A stretch of DNA of 64,000 nt from Bordetella parapertussis. GTDB taxonomy: Bacteria; Pseudomonadota; Gammaproteobacteria; Burkholderiales; JACQAP01. The position numbers and the translations under genes are program-made. Where the stretch lies: the NCBI GenBank assembly GCA_945900965.1, contig CAMDKM010000012.1, positions 33,544 through 97,543 of the forward strand, read 5' to 3'. Shown one piece after another: positions 41,469 through 50,463 of the stretch. Positions within the stretch are counted from its first letter, which is position 1. Each line of letters opens with the position of its first letter. The notes under the pieces are model-generated. The model worked only from the letters and a program-made list of their open reading frames with translations, searched no databases and was not told the origin of the DNA.

Positions 41469-41957
41469 ATGAAAGTGCACTATGCGATTTATCTGACCGC
41501 CGGTTTTGCCTTGTCCGCTCTGGTTTCTCCGGCGCATGCGGGCAAGAGTATTTCCTGGGAAGGCGTGCAGTACTACGCCGGTGGCCAGATACAAGCGGTA
41601 CAGATGGAAGAGGGACACTCGATAATCCTCGCGAGATGGGAAGGAATTCACGCCTCCAAGGACACGACCTCGCCGGTGCACCTGATTCGGCTCGAGTGCG
41701 CGGGCTCCATTGACGCCAGACGAGACGGCACCTTCGAAGCGAACGGTTACTGCATGCACACCGATCGCGACGGCGACAAGTGGGTGGGCAGATGGTGGAA
41801 CAACAACAAGATGCCGGTGGCCAAATTCGAAGTGTTTCACGGAAGCGGCAAATACGCCGGCGCCACGGGAGGCGGCACGGCCAAGTGCACCCCCCTCAAA
41901 CCGGGAACCATCGATACTATGGTGTGTGAACAGACGGGCACGCTCGAGCTGAAGTAA
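41469..41957 (+). CDS. Cassette C secreted protein (GSGKY type)
   Basis: Exported protein of 162 residues with a signal peptide (MKVHYAIYLTAGFALSALVS) cleaved near AHA. The mature part has HLIRLECAGSIDARRDGTFE, HTDRDGDKWVGRWWNNN and VFHGSGKYAGATGGGTAKC, followed by CEQTGTLELK. DRDGD and GSGKYAG align with the blocks of cassettes A and B. Tryptophan-rich strands and a likely disulfide suggest a compact beta-barrel. AGGAGG precedes the ATG. The function is unknown. Confidence 0.72.
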   Translation: MKVHYAIYLTAGFALSALVSPAHAGKSISWEGVQYYAGGQIQAVQMEEGHSIILARWEGIHASKDTTSPVHLIRLECAGSIDARRDGTFEANGYCMHTDRDGDKWVGRWWNNNKMPVAKFEVFHGSGKYAGATGGGTAKCTPLKPGTIDTMVCEQTGTLELK

Positions 41958-42012
41958 CGCCGGCGACAGCACTTGGCCGCGAGCTTTCGCGGTCCCCTGG
42001 TTCTGCCGGGAC

Positions 42013-42022
42013 TGCCTATAAT
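42013..42022 (+). promoter_or_regulatory. Candidate -10 promoter element of regulator D
   Basis: TGCCTATAAT, identical to the ten bases before regulator B, ends 30 bases before the ATG. A strong GGGGAGGG lies between. This suggests the regulators have their own sigma-70-type promoter even though they follow the previous cassette closely. Confidence 0.6.
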
Positions 42023-42052
42023 TGGACCAGGTAGTCCTTCGGGGAGGGTGCC

Positions 42053-45000
42053 ATGGCGCGTAAGACGCCGCAACTTGCGAAACTGATGCGCCCACGCCTG
42101 CACAAAGCGGTGGCCCGCGAGCGGCTGTTCGAGCTGCTGGATGAAAAGCGCGAATACCCGGTGGTATGGATCGTCGGGCCTCCCGGCGCGGGTAAGACCA
42201 CGCTTGCGGCGAGTTATCTGGAGGAAGCCGGCGCACCGGCGATCTGGTACCAGATCGACCCGGGCGACACTGATCCGGCCACCTTTTTCTTTTATCTGAA
42301 GCAGGCTATTGAGGCGGTTGGCAAGAAGAAGGCCAAACCGTTGCCGCTGCTCACCCCGGAATATCTCCCCGACCTGTCTGGATTCGCGCGGCGCTTCCTG
42401 CGCGACGGGTTCGCGCAACTGCCGCAAGACTACATCCTCGTCTTCGACAACTACCATGATATCGCTGACGATTCCGCGTTGCATATCCCCTTCAAGGCAG
42501 CGCTCGCCGAAGTACCTCCGGGATCGAACGTGATTGTCCTGAGCCGAACTGACCCGCCCCCCGCATTTGCGGACGCACAGGTCAATCAGACGATTGCAGT
42601 GGTGTCGTGGGAAGAACTTCGTCTGACGCCGGAAGAGACTACAGCCATTGGCACCAGCCGCGGCATAACGGACAAAGCAATCTTGCGCACTCTGCACGAG
42701 CAGTCAACTGGCTGGATGGCGGGTGTCACCCTGATGCTCGAACGTCTGCGTGGCGGCGCCAATCTGGAGACGTTGAGCCAGGGCGAGGTGATGGACACGG
42801 TATTTAATTACTTCGCTGGCCTGATCTTTGACCGCGCCCCCGATGAAACAAAAGAAGTGCTACTGAAAACAGCCTTTCTGCCTCGGGTGACCGCTTCATT
42901 GGCCGAAGCGGTCACCGGCAATTCAAACGCAATTGAACCCATCGAGGAACTGTATCGCAGACGCCTATTCACCGACCGGGCCACCGCAAGCGAAGTCACC
43001 TATCAATATCATTCTCTGTTCCGCTCGTTTCTAAAAAGCAAAGCCGCCATTGCCTATTCACCTGATAAATGTCGCTCGATCGCGAATCTCGCGGCCAACG
43101 CACTTCGCGCCCAAGGCCAGACGGAACTGGCGTTCGCCTTGTTCGTTGAAGCAGAAGACTGGAGTGACGCCGAACAAATTGTCGTTGCATTGGCTCCGCA
43201 ACTCTTGGGTCAGGGCCGTTGGCGGACGATTGTGCAATGGGTTGAGGGTCTACCGAGATCTCGCCTGGACGCAAATCCCTGGCTGAAATATTGGCTGGGA
43301 CGTTCAAAGACCTTTGCCGACCCTTTTGTGGCCCGTCCGGTGCTGGAATCCTCGTATCACAATTTCGAGGAGAGTGGAGACGAGATAGGACAACTTCTCT
43401 GTTCGACAACAATTCTTGAAGGGCTGTACTTAGAATACGAAAACATGCGGCCGATGGACCCGTGGATCTCACGCGTTGCCGATCTTCTGCAGCGCGGGGT
43501 TCGCCCACCCAGCAAGGAAGACGATCTGAGGGCAAACTCAGCCCTGCTGATGGGTGCTGCTTTTAGAGCTCCGCGGCATTCGATGCTTGAGGCAAGTCTG
43601 CGCCGAGTCGAAGAACTTCTGCGGGAGCCCTTCGACCCAAACATCAAAGTAAGTGCAGCGTGCATTCTGCATGAATACGCTAACGTGGCGATGGATCCGG
43701 AGGCCAATCGGGTAGCATGCCATGTTGCCCGCCCATTGCTCGATTCTCCAAGCTTGTCAACACTGCACGCTGAGCGTTATTGGGACGCCGAAGGCTATCA
43801 ACATTATCTCCATGGAAGTTACACGCAGGCCTTCGCGTGCTTCGATGCGGCCGAAAAGATTGCGCGCGAAGGCGACTACCTTGGTGGACCTCCGGTACTG
43901 ATGGCATTCCTCCGTGGGGTGTGCGAACGCCGCGCAGGTTTTCTAGATAAGGCCGAGGAAACCGTTCTTCGAATTGAGAGTGGCCCCGCGCGGTGGAAGG
44001 GAGAGGCGCATACCGGGTTGGACAATCTCAAGGCACTTATTGCATTCGATCGGGGTGATATCGATCGAGCAATCGACCTCAATTACAAATCGTATCGCGC
44101 AAACGTTAGCGCGGGAAATTTTAATGGAATTGTGCTCATTGGTACCGTTACCGCCAACATGGCGATAGCGGGTAACCGAATGGATATCGCAAAGGAGATA
44201 GTCGACGAGTTGCGCAGCATCGAGTATGGGCCAATTGCGGAAAATTACCTCGGCGTCATTGCCTTGAACGAAGCCTGGCTTTCGCATCGGAAGAGCGACA
44301 TCAAATCGAGAGACAGACTGCTGACTGAGGCGCTACTGAGAGCACGGGATGAACGAGCCAGAGTCCGCTTTCGATGGTACGGGAACGCTTTGGCGGAGTT
44401 GCTGCCAATTGCACTTTCGAAAGGAATTGAAACAAAAACAGCATGCAGACTCGCGCGGGAGTTCTCTGTTGTTCCGGAGTCGCAGGATGTCGAAAACTGG
44501 CCGTGGCCGGTCAAAGTATATGTACTTGGACGATTCGAGTTGCTGGTTGACGGACAAAGCCCGGAGTATTCTCGCAAGGTACCCAAGAAAGTTCTTGCGC
44601 TTCTCAAAGCGATTATCGCCTTTGGCGCTCAGGAAGTACCCGAGCAAAGAATTCTCGATGCGCTCTGGCCGGAAGAGGAGGGCGACTCCGCGCGCGGCTC
44701 CCTCAGCGCGACTTTGCGCCGATTGCGGAAGTTACTGGCTAACGACGATGCCGTTCGGCAGACGGGCGGAAATTTGTCCCTTGATGAGCGAATCTGCTGG
44801 GTCGATGCGGCCGCGTTTGAGAAGAGGCTACGTGACGCTGGCCAGACCCAAGAGGCCAGCGAAGCCGCCATCGTGCTTTATCGCGGTCCATTTCTGGCGC
44901 AGGATGATGCGCCGTGGGGGATGCCCACGCGGGAGCGGCTGCGGGCGAAATTTATTCATGCCGCCGGCAGGCTGGGCGCGTCCCTTGAATCTTCAGGCAG

Positions 45001-45217
45001 ATATGAGAATGCCATTGACCTCTATTTGCACGGGCTCGATGCGGACAATCTGGTTGAACCCTTCTACCAGGGGTTGATGCGCTGTTACGACAGATTGAAT
45101 CGCCGGACCGAAGCAGTCAGCGCCTTCCGGAGACTACGGGAAACCCTGTCCATTACCTTGGGCGTGCCGCCGTCTTCCGTGTCGCAGAAATTATTCGAGA
45201 CCCTGCGCTTGAACTAA
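42053..45217 (+). CDS. Cassette D regulator: STAND-type NTPase with C-terminal winged helix and BTAD
   Basis: Paralog of the cassette A regulator, 1054 residues with the same layout: P-loop GPPGAGKTT at 42-50, Walker B YILVFDNYHD, sensor NVIVLSRTDPPPAF, long helical middle, winged helix from about 819 (VYVLGRFELLVDGQSPEYSR) and BTAD (LYRGPFLAQDDAPWGMPTRE to FETLRLN). The first 150 residues are nearly the same as in A and E, while the middle differs at many positions, which points to a conserved engine with a changed sensor. GGGGAGGG lies before the ATG. It starts 95 bases after the secreted gene of cassette C. Confidence 0.86.
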   Translation: MARKTPQLAKLMRPRLHKAVARERLFELLDEKREYPVVWIVGPPGAGKTTLAASYLEEAGAPAIWYQIDPGDTDPATFFFYLKQAIEAVGKKKAKPLPLLTPEYLPDLSGFARRFLRDGFAQLPQDYILVFDNYHDIADDSALHIPFKAALAEVPPGSNVIVLSRTDPPPAFADAQVNQTIAVVSWEELRLTPEETTAIGTSRGITDKAILRTLHEQSTGWMAGVTLMLERLRGGANLETLSQGEVMDTVFNYFAGLIFDRAPDETKEVLLKTAFLPRVTASLAEAVTGNSNAIEPIEELYRRRLFTDRATASEVTYQYHSLFRSFLKSKAAIAYSPDKCRSIANLAANALRAQGQTELAFALFVEAEDWSDAEQIVVALAPQLLGQGRWRTIVQWVEGLPRSRLDANPWLKYWLGRSKTFADPFVARPVLESSYHNFEESGDEIGQLLCSTTILEGLYLEYENMRPMDPWISRVADLLQRGVRPPSKEDDLRANSALLMGAAFRAPRHSMLEASLRRVEELLREPFDPNIKVSAACILHEYANVAMDPEANRVACHVARPLLDSPSLSTLHAERYWDAEGYQHYLHGSYTQAFACFDAAEKIAREGDYLGGPPVLMAFLRGVCERRAGFLDKAEETVLRIESGPARWKGEAHTGLDNLKALIAFDRGDIDRAIDLNYKSYRANVSAGNFNGIVLIGTVTANMAIAGNRMDIAKEIVDELRSIEYGPIAENYLGVIALNEAWLSHRKSDIKSRDRLLTEALLRARDERARVRFRWYGNALAELLPIALSKGIETKTACRLAREFSVVPESQDVENWPWPVKVYVLGRFELLVDGQSPEYSRKVPKKVLALLKAIIAFGAQEVPEQRILDALWPEEEGDSARGSLSATLRRLRKLLANDDAVRQTGGNLSLDERICWVDAAAFEKRLRDAGQTQEASEAAIVLYRGPFLAQDDAPWGMPTRERLRAKFIHAAGRLGASLESSGRYENAIDLYLHGLDADNLVEPFYQGLMRCYDRLNRRTEAVSAFRRLRETLSITLGVPPSSVSQKLFETLRLN

Positions 45218-45226
45218 TTTCTGGGG

Positions 45227-45301
45227 AGAATGTTCGCCGCCCTCTCGAAGAAGAAGACAGCCATGCGAAGAAAGATGCCGCTAGAAATCGCGGCGATTCA
45301 T
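45227..45301 (-). pseudogene. hicA: HicA toxin remnant
   Basis: The minus strand reads MNRRDF, a TAG stop (45281-45283), then RHLSSHGCLLLREGGEHS. This is the N-terminus of HicA mRNA interferases, including the start of the GG-x-H active-site motif. The frame then runs into the 3' end of regulator D and the rest is missing. Its ATG overlaps the stop of hicB as ATGA. The toxin is dead twice over: one nonsense codon and a 3' truncation. Confidence 0.75.
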
Positions 45302-45510
45302 ACCGCAATCTCGAACTCTTGGTAACCTTTGCCTGCGGCCGTTCTGGCGTCCGCGCGGTTCATCTCCAGCGCTTCCCCCAAGGTAATTCGTAGCGTATCG
45401 AGAAGTTGGTCTCGTGTGGGCTCCTGGCAGTTGATGCCGGGAACTTCTTCAATCCAGCCGACCCACCATTCGCCGTCCTGTTTCACTACCGCCGTGAAAG
45501 TTTGATCCAT
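45298..45510 (-). CDS. hicB: HicB-like antitoxin
   Basis: A 70-residue HicB-type protein, MDQTFTAVVKQDGEWWVGWI, EEVPGINCQEPTRDQLLDTL and ITLGEALEM. HicB proteins bind and block HicA and can regulate their own promoter; this short form lacks the C-terminal DNA-binding domain. Here hicB is first and the hicA remnant follows with an ATGA overlap. The antitoxin frame is intact. It is inserted between regulator D and the tiny gene of the same cassette. Confidence 0.82.
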   Translation of the reverse strand: MDQTFTAVVKQDGEWWVGWIEEVPGINCQEPTRDQLLDTLRITLGEALEMNRADARTAAGKGYQEFEIAV

Positions 45511-45707
45511 TCTGCACCTCCAGAGCAATTGTACCTCGGCAGTCGAGAGCATTTCGGCTAAACCGCAGTGCCTTCCGCCGGTTGCGTGAAACCCTACCCA
45601 CCACCTTGAGAGTGCCACCTTCTTCCGCGCCGCAGCGGCTGGTCAAGGCGCTCCGGATAGATTGATTTGCCGACGCTGAATTTCGTTCGGGACCGGACGG
45701 TGAGATT

Positions 45708-45803
45708 TTGTGGGTCGAGCTAGGCGAAGCCGTAACCCAACGACTCATTGACAAATTTACGTCGATTGTTGGGTTACGCCGCGTCGCGTCTAACCCAACT
45801 ACG
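45708..45803. repeat. REP-like palindrome pair, cassette D
   Basis: GGCGAAGCCGTAACCCAAC, a 25-base spacer, then TTGGGTTACGCCGCGTCGCG and TAACCCAAC. It has the same unit structure as at 35161 and 51276 and leads directly into the conserved block before the tiny gene. Confidence 0.78.
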
Positions 45804-45809
45804 AAAACC

Positions 45810-45883
45810 GGATTTTGCAATAAGTACCCAATTTTTCGCCGGTCGCATCTTAGGCTGGTGGCGTGTTGATCGGGAGGGAATCG
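45810..45883 (+). promoter_or_regulatory. Conserved leader block, cassette D
   Basis: GATTTTGCAATAAGTACC, TAGGCTG 32 bases after CAATAAGT, then GCGTGTTGATCGGGAGGG before the GTG start. It is nearly identical to the block of cassette B. Confidence 0.55.
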
Positions 45884-46069
45884 GTGCGCCAGCCGAGAAG
45901 CTACATCGTTCGCGTCTATCGCCAGGGGGCACGCAGCCTCACCGGCGTGGTCGAGGACGCGCGAAACGGCAAGCAGCGGTCATTTTCCAGCATGCAGGAT
46001 TTGTGGGCTCTGCTGCGCCGAACCTCTCTGAGACCAACACCGCCTCGTGCCGGCGACAAACCAGCGTAA
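45884..46069 (+). CDS. Cassette D tiny protein (61 aa, unknown family)
   Basis: A 61-residue protein from a GTG with GGGAGGG upstream. It reads RQPRSYIVRVYRQGARSLTG, VVEDARNGKQRSF and DLWALLRR, and ends RAGDKPA. It differs from the cassette B and E copies at few positions in the first 50 residues. It is basic, with no signal peptide, cysteine or membrane segment. In this unit it is separated from the regulator by the hicB insertion and a REP palindrome, yet it keeps the same leader. Confidence 0.78.
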   Translation: MRQPRSYIVRVYRQGARSLTGVVEDARNGKQRSFSSMQDLWALLRRTSLRPTPPRAGDKPA

Positions 46070-46149
46070 GCGGGATGTGTCGGCCGAAAACGGCGAGTCA
46101 TTTCAACGTTCATATTCCAATCCGACAGGAGGAGCCAACCACGATTCAA

Positions 46150-46191
46150 ATGAAGGTATTCAACGCTTCGAGAGCCGTTTTATTGATGTAG
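46150..46191 (+). pseudogene. Possible remnant of a secreted-protein signal peptide
   Basis: After the tiny gene, where the secreted gene normally starts, an AGGAGG is followed by ATG and the codons MKVFNASRAVLLM before a TAG. This resembles the first half of a signal peptide. It may be what is left of an original secreted gene of cassette D, now replaced by the SnoaL-like gene. The evidence is thin and the Shine-Dalgarno spacing is too long. Confidence 0.3.
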
Positions 46192-46288
46192 CAGCGTGTA
46201 GAGTAAAGCGGATTTTCCGTCGCTGCCGAGACGCGGGAGCAATCTTACGTAAAAGTCATCCAGTAAACGCCATTATATGGAGAAAACA

Positions 46289-46744
46289 ATGCTGAATCGT
46301 CTAACTGTCATAGTAGTACTGGTACTTGGGTCGATATTCTGTTCCAGCGTCTGGGCCGATTCGGTTCGCGCCGCACTCTCCCAGGCCGAACAAACGTGGG
46401 TCAAGCTTTACAACGCCAGGGACGCGGTAGGGTTGGCGAAACGTTACGTCGAAGACGGAATGCGTTTGCCGCCTGACGCGAGTCGGCACCAAGGCCGCGC
46501 GGCGATTCAGGCGCACCTGCAGCAGGAGTTCGACGCCGGGCTTACCAACAATACATCGCGACCCACAGCCATGGGCTCAGACGGAAATCTGGCGTGGCTG
46601 GTCGGCGACTTTTCGGTCGATTACCCGACCGAGGGCGGTAAGATGGCCACTGCCACCGGTAACTATGTCGTGGTGTACCGTAAGGAGGCGGACGGCGTAT
46701 GGCGCTTGGTGTTGGAGACCTGGAACGACACGCCATCGAAGTGA
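46289..46744 (+). CDS. Cassette D secreted protein, SnoaL/DUF4440-like
   Basis: Exported protein of 151 residues with a signal peptide (VIVVLVLGSIFCSSVWA). The mature part is a SnoaL-like/DUF4440 cone fold: LSQAEQTWVKLYNARDAVGL, AKRYVEDGMRLPPDASRHQG, then DFSVDYPTEGG and TGNYVVVYRKEADGVWRLVL. It lacks the DxDGD and GGTGKY blocks of the other cassettes, so a different fold fills the same slot. Binding of a small hydrophobic ligand is usual for this fold. A hairpin (GGCGACTC / GAGTCGCT, 46763-46783) follows. Confidence 0.78.
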   Translation: MLNRLTVIVVLVLGSIFCSSVWADSVRAALSQAEQTWVKLYNARDAVGLAKRYVEDGMRLPPDASRHQGRAAIQAHLQQEFDAGLTNNTSRPTAMGSDGNLAWLVGDFSVDYPTEGGKMATATGNYVVVYRKEADGVWRLVLETWNDTPSK

Positions 46745-46870
46745 TGCCCGACATTGTGATTGAGGCGACTCGAAGAGTCGCTTCAATCCGATGCGGCCCT
46801 CAATTAATTTGTAGATCACCGGGGTGGCAGCATTACGCATATGAGAAGTTGAAGTCCGAAGTGCAGTCGT

Positions 46871-46925
46871 AAGGGGCACTGGCCACAAAGGGGCACTGGC
46901 CAGTGTGGGGCACTGGCCAGTATCG
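46871..46925. promoter_or_regulatory. Three tandem copies of a GGGGCACTGGCCA operator-like motif
   Basis: GGGGCACTGGCCA occurs at 46873, 46890 and 46907, spaced 17 bases apart. The core CACTGGCCAGTG is a perfect 12-base palindrome in the second copy. The array lies about 95-145 bases before the start of regulator E. Regular spacing of under two helical turns is typical for cooperative binding of a regulator. Confidence 0.55.
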
Positions 46926-47016
46926 CGCGAGGGCAAGGTGAATTATCATGGCTGCGTGGCCGCCCGAGATCAATGACTCTGACCGAAGCGGGCCACAAGC
47001 ATCACCGGGAGGGGAG

Positions 47017-50000
47017 ATGCCGAAGCAAGCCCCGCAACTTGCGAAACTGACGCGCCCACGACTGCACAAAGCCGTGGCGAGAGAGCGGCTGTTCGAGTTG
47101 CTCGATGAGAAACGCGAATACCCGGTGGTCTGGATCGTCGGGCCGCCGGGAGCGGGGAAGACCACACTGGCAGCGAGTTACCTGGAGGAGGCTGGTGCAT
47201 CTGCGATCTGGTACCAGATCGACCCCGGTGACAGCGATCCGGCCACTTTCTTCTTTTATCTGAAGCAGGCCATCGAGGCGGTTGGCAAGAAGAAAGCCAA
47301 ACCCCTGCCGCTGCTGACCCCGGAATATCTGCCCGACCTGCCCGGATTCGCACGGCGTTTTCTGCGTGATGGATTCGCCCGATTGCCCGAAGACGTCATC
47401 CTGGTCTTCGACAACTACCACGACATTGCACTCGATTCCGCACTGCACGCCCCCTTCAAAGCAGCGCTCGCCGAAGTGCCGCCAGGGTCGAATGTGATCG
47501 TCTTGAGTCGAGCCGATCCGCCCGCGGTGTTTGCCGAGTTATTGGTGAACCAGACCATTGCGACCGTGGTTTGGGAGGTACTTCGCCTGACGAAAGAGGA
47601 AACGGCGCTGATTGCTGCAGCCCGTGGCATCACCGACAAGGCCCTGCTTGGCACCCTGCACGAGCAGTCAGCCGGGTGGATGGCCGGTGCCACGCTGATG
47701 CTCGAACGTCTGCGTGACGGCGACAGTTTGGAGACATTGGGCAAGGGCGAAGCCATGGACACGGTATTCAATTACTTCGCTGGTCTTATCTTCGACAATG
47801 TGGCCGACGAAACACGTGAAGTTTTGATGAAGACGGCATTTTTACCCCGGGTGAGTGCAGCGCTTGCCGAAGCTGTGACAGGCAAGCCCAACGCAATTGA
47901 ACACGTCGAAGAATTGCATCGACGCCACATGTTCACCGATCGCATCGCAGGAACCGAAGTCTCCTATCAGTATCACGCTTTATTTAGGTCGTTTCTCCGA
48001 AATCGCGCAGTGGTTGTCTACACACTTGAACAGCGACGGGAGATTGCAAAATCCGTTGCGGCCTTCATTGTAGCGGACGGGCAAATCGATCATGGCTTTG
48101 CGCTACTTGCGGAAGCGGAAGATTGGGATGAGGCCGAGAAATTGCTGATCAAATCGGCCCCAAATTTCATCGGGCAGGGACGCTGGCAGACGCTCGGGCT
48201 CTGGGTCCAGAGCCTCCCGAAGCACCGCCTCGAGGTAAATCCGTGGGTGGGGTACTGGTTGGGACGTTCGAAGAATCTTGTGAGCCCCGCATCGGCGCGG
48301 CCGGTCATCGAGGCGGCCTATCGGATTTTCACAGAAACCGGCGACGAAGTCGGACAAATTCTTTGTGCGACCACGATGTTGGAGGGATATTACTTCGAGT
48401 ACGAAAACTTCAGGCCGATGGATCCGTGGATCGAGCGTGTTGCCACGCTGCTGAAGCGGGGTACTGTGTCGCTCGCCATGGAGGACGAATTGCGGGTGAA
48501 TTCGGTTCTGATAATGGGCGCCACATTGCGGGGGTCACGGCTTTCCATCCATGAATCCTGTCTGAATCGAGTAACGGAACTCTTGAAGAATTCATTCGAT
48601 CCCAACACAAAAATTACTGCAGCCTGCATGCTTCATGAGTACGCCGCCGTGACAATGGATTTTGAAGTCATACAGAGGGCAATGGAAATCGCGCATCCGC
48701 TGCTCGATTCTCCAGATTTGTCGGCGCCCTGCGCCATGCAGTATTTTCAAGAGGAGGCTTACACCCACTATCTTCATGGACGCTACGAGCAGGGGCTTGC
48801 CGGTTTCGACGTCGCCGCCGCGATAGCCAAGGAAAACGGTCTTCAGAATGGAATTTTAGATATGGTGGAATTTCAACGCGGACTGTGTGAACGGCGAGCA
48901 GGGCTACTTGATCGAGCTGAACAGACGATTGGCCGAATTGAGAGCCGGTCGGCGCCATTGAATGATTATTCGAGAGGCGGATTGAGTATTCTTAAGGCGC
49001 TGGTTGCGTTTGATCGCGGCGATATCGCCCGCGCAATCGAAACCGCACGAATTGCATATCGCCTTTTCGACATTTCAGGAGAATTGGGCGGTACGATCGT
49101 GTGCGGCGTCAATTTGGCGAATATGGCTATCGCGGGCAATCGATTCGCTGTCGCTATGGATTACCTCGGGCAGTTGCGCCGCGTCGAGTATGAGTCAGTC
49201 GCCGAGAACTATCTAGGCGTAATTGCCTTGAATGAGGCGTGGTTGGCACATCGGATGGGGGACCCGGCGTCGAGGGACAAACTGTTGGGAGAATTTTTGT
49301 TGCGAGCGCGTGATGAAAGGGCCAGGGTGCGTCTACGCTGGTATACGAATTCCTTGCCGGAGTTGCTGCCCATCGCAATGGCCAGCGGAATCGAATCGGA
49401 TACCGCGCGCGCATTTGCGCGGGAATTTGCCGTTGTACCTGAGCCGCGAGATGTCGAAGACTGGCCGTGGCCAGTGAAGGTCTACACGCTCGGCCGATTC
49501 GAACTGCTTGTGGAGGGCCAAAGTCCGGATTATTCGCGGAAGGTGCCGAAGAAGGTCCTGTCTCTTCTCAAGGCAATCATCGCCTTCGGGGCTATTGATG
49601 TTCCGGAGCAGAAGCTGCTTGACGCGCTTTGGCCCGACCGGGAAGGCGATGCCGCGAACCGATCGCTTACCGCCACCCTGCATCGTTTACGCAAGCTGCT
49701 CGGCAATGCTGCCGCGATCCATCAAGCAGGTGGAAACATTTCCCTTGATCGGAAATGTTGTTGGGTCGACGCGCTGGCATTCGAAGAAAGGCTCAACCGT
49801 GCGGCGGGCAATGATGAACGGACTGAGCACGCGGTCGCGCTTTACCGGGGCGCGTTCCTTGGGCAGGAAGACAACGTTCCTTGGGCCGCGCCGGTGCGAG
49901 AACGCCTGCGCGCCAGGTTCATCCAGGCGATCGGCAAGCTGGGGAAGTCGCTCGAAGGGTCAGATCTCCAGGAATCGGCTATCGAGCTTTATCTGCGTGG

Positions 50001-50184
50001 CATCGAGGCCGACGGCCTGGTCGAGCCTTTCTATCAGGGGTTGATGCGTTGCTACGAAAAACTCAACCGCCGCACCGAAGCGGTGAGCGCCTACCGGCGG
50101 CTGCGCGAGACCCTGTCCATCACCCTCGGCGTACCGCCATCCTCCGTATCGCAGCGATTGTTCGAATCGATGCGCCTGAATTGA
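47017..50184 (+). CDS. Cassette E regulator: STAND-type NTPase with C-terminal winged helix and BTAD
   Basis: Third complete paralog, 1055 residues. P-loop GPPGAGKTT at 42-50, Walker B VILVFDNYHD, sensor NVIVLSRADPPAVF, helical middle, winged helix from about 819 (VYTLGRFELLVEGQSPDYSR) and BTAD (LYRGAFLGQEDNVPWAAPVR to FESMRLN). GGGAGGGGAG directly before ATG 47017 decides the start; an in-frame ATG at 46948 would add a non-conserved 23-residue extension. DNA of the first 450 bases differs from A mostly at third codon positions, which means protein-level constraint, not a fresh copy. Two REP palindromes and a VapC pair follow before the tiny gene. Confidence 0.86.
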   Translation: MPKQAPQLAKLTRPRLHKAVARERLFELLDEKREYPVVWIVGPPGAGKTTLAASYLEEAGASAIWYQIDPGDSDPATFFFYLKQAIEAVGKKKAKPLPLLTPEYLPDLPGFARRFLRDGFARLPEDVILVFDNYHDIALDSALHAPFKAALAEVPPGSNVIVLSRADPPAVFAELLVNQTIATVVWEVLRLTKEETALIAAARGITDKALLGTLHEQSAGWMAGATLMLERLRDGDSLETLGKGEAMDTVFNYFAGLIFDNVADETREVLMKTAFLPRVSAALAEAVTGKPNAIEHVEELHRRHMFTDRIAGTEVSYQYHALFRSFLRNRAVVVYTLEQRREIAKSVAAFIVADGQIDHGFALLAEAEDWDEAEKLLIKSAPNFIGQGRWQTLGLWVQSLPKHRLEVNPWVGYWLGRSKNLVSPASARPVIEAAYRIFTETGDEVGQILCATTMLEGYYFEYENFRPMDPWIERVATLLKRGTVSLAMEDELRVNSVLIMGATLRGSRLSIHESCLNRVTELLKNSFDPNTKITAACMLHEYAAVTMDFEVIQRAMEIAHPLLDSPDLSAPCAMQYFQEEAYTHYLHGRYEQGLAGFDVAAAIAKENGLQNGILDMVEFQRGLCERRAGLLDRAEQTIGRIESRSAPLNDYSRGGLSILKALVAFDRGDIARAIETARIAYRLFDISGELGGTIVCGVNLANMAIAGNRFAVAMDYLGQLRRVEYESVAENYLGVIALNEAWLAHRMGDPASRDKLLGEFLLRARDERARVRLRWYTNSLPELLPIAMASGIESDTARAFAREFAVVPEPRDVEDWPWPVKVYTLGRFELLVEGQSPDYSRKVPKKVLSLLKAIIAFGAIDVPEQKLLDALWPDREGDAANRSLTATLHRLRKLLGNAAAIHQAGGNISLDRKCCWVDALAFEERLNRAAGNDERTEHAVALYRGAFLGQEDNVPWAAPVRERLRARFIQAIGKLGKSLEGSDLQESAIELYLRGIEADGLVEPFYQGLMRCYEKLNRRTEAVSAYRRLRETLSITLGVPPSSVSQRLFESMRLN

Positions 50185-50226
50185 TCCTATGCCCCTGAAG
50201 CCGCGTTCGCGTCGGGAGGCGCGACT

Positions 50227-50263
50227 CGTAGGATGGGTGGAGCGTAGCGATACCCATCCTACG
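50227..50263. repeat. REP palindrome
   Basis: CGTAGGATGGGT, a 13-base centre, then ACCCATCCTACG: a perfect inverted repeat with 12-base arms. It is the same family as the imperfect palindrome in cassette A. Confidence 0.85.
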
Positions 50264-50292
50264 TAAACCCGATTTCCCAAAAAGCGCGAATT

Positions 50293-50390
50293 TGTAGGGT
50301 GGGTAGGCGAGACCGTAACCCAACAAGCCAATGCCAAATTGGCGACATATGTTGGGTTACGCCGTTTCGCGTCTAACCCAACCTACGCAA
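50293..50390. repeat. REP-like palindrome pair, cassette E (left of the VapC insertion)
   Basis: TGTAGGGTGGGTAGGCGAGA, CCGTAACCCAAC, then TTGGGTTACGCCGTTTCGCG and TAACCCAACCTACG. It is nearly the same unit as at 51276-51374. The two flank the VapC/antitoxin pair. Confidence 0.78.
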
Positions 50391-50463
50391 AGCTTCTGGC
50401 ATCGCGCTCCGGACCGGGTTGTGAATGACGATTTCGATTGACCTCAATCTTGCGTTTGTCTGC

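Noticed and set aside
46871..46925. CRISPR-like array
   Set aside because: Three 17-base repeats without spacers of proper length and no cas genes; better read as operator-like tandem sites.
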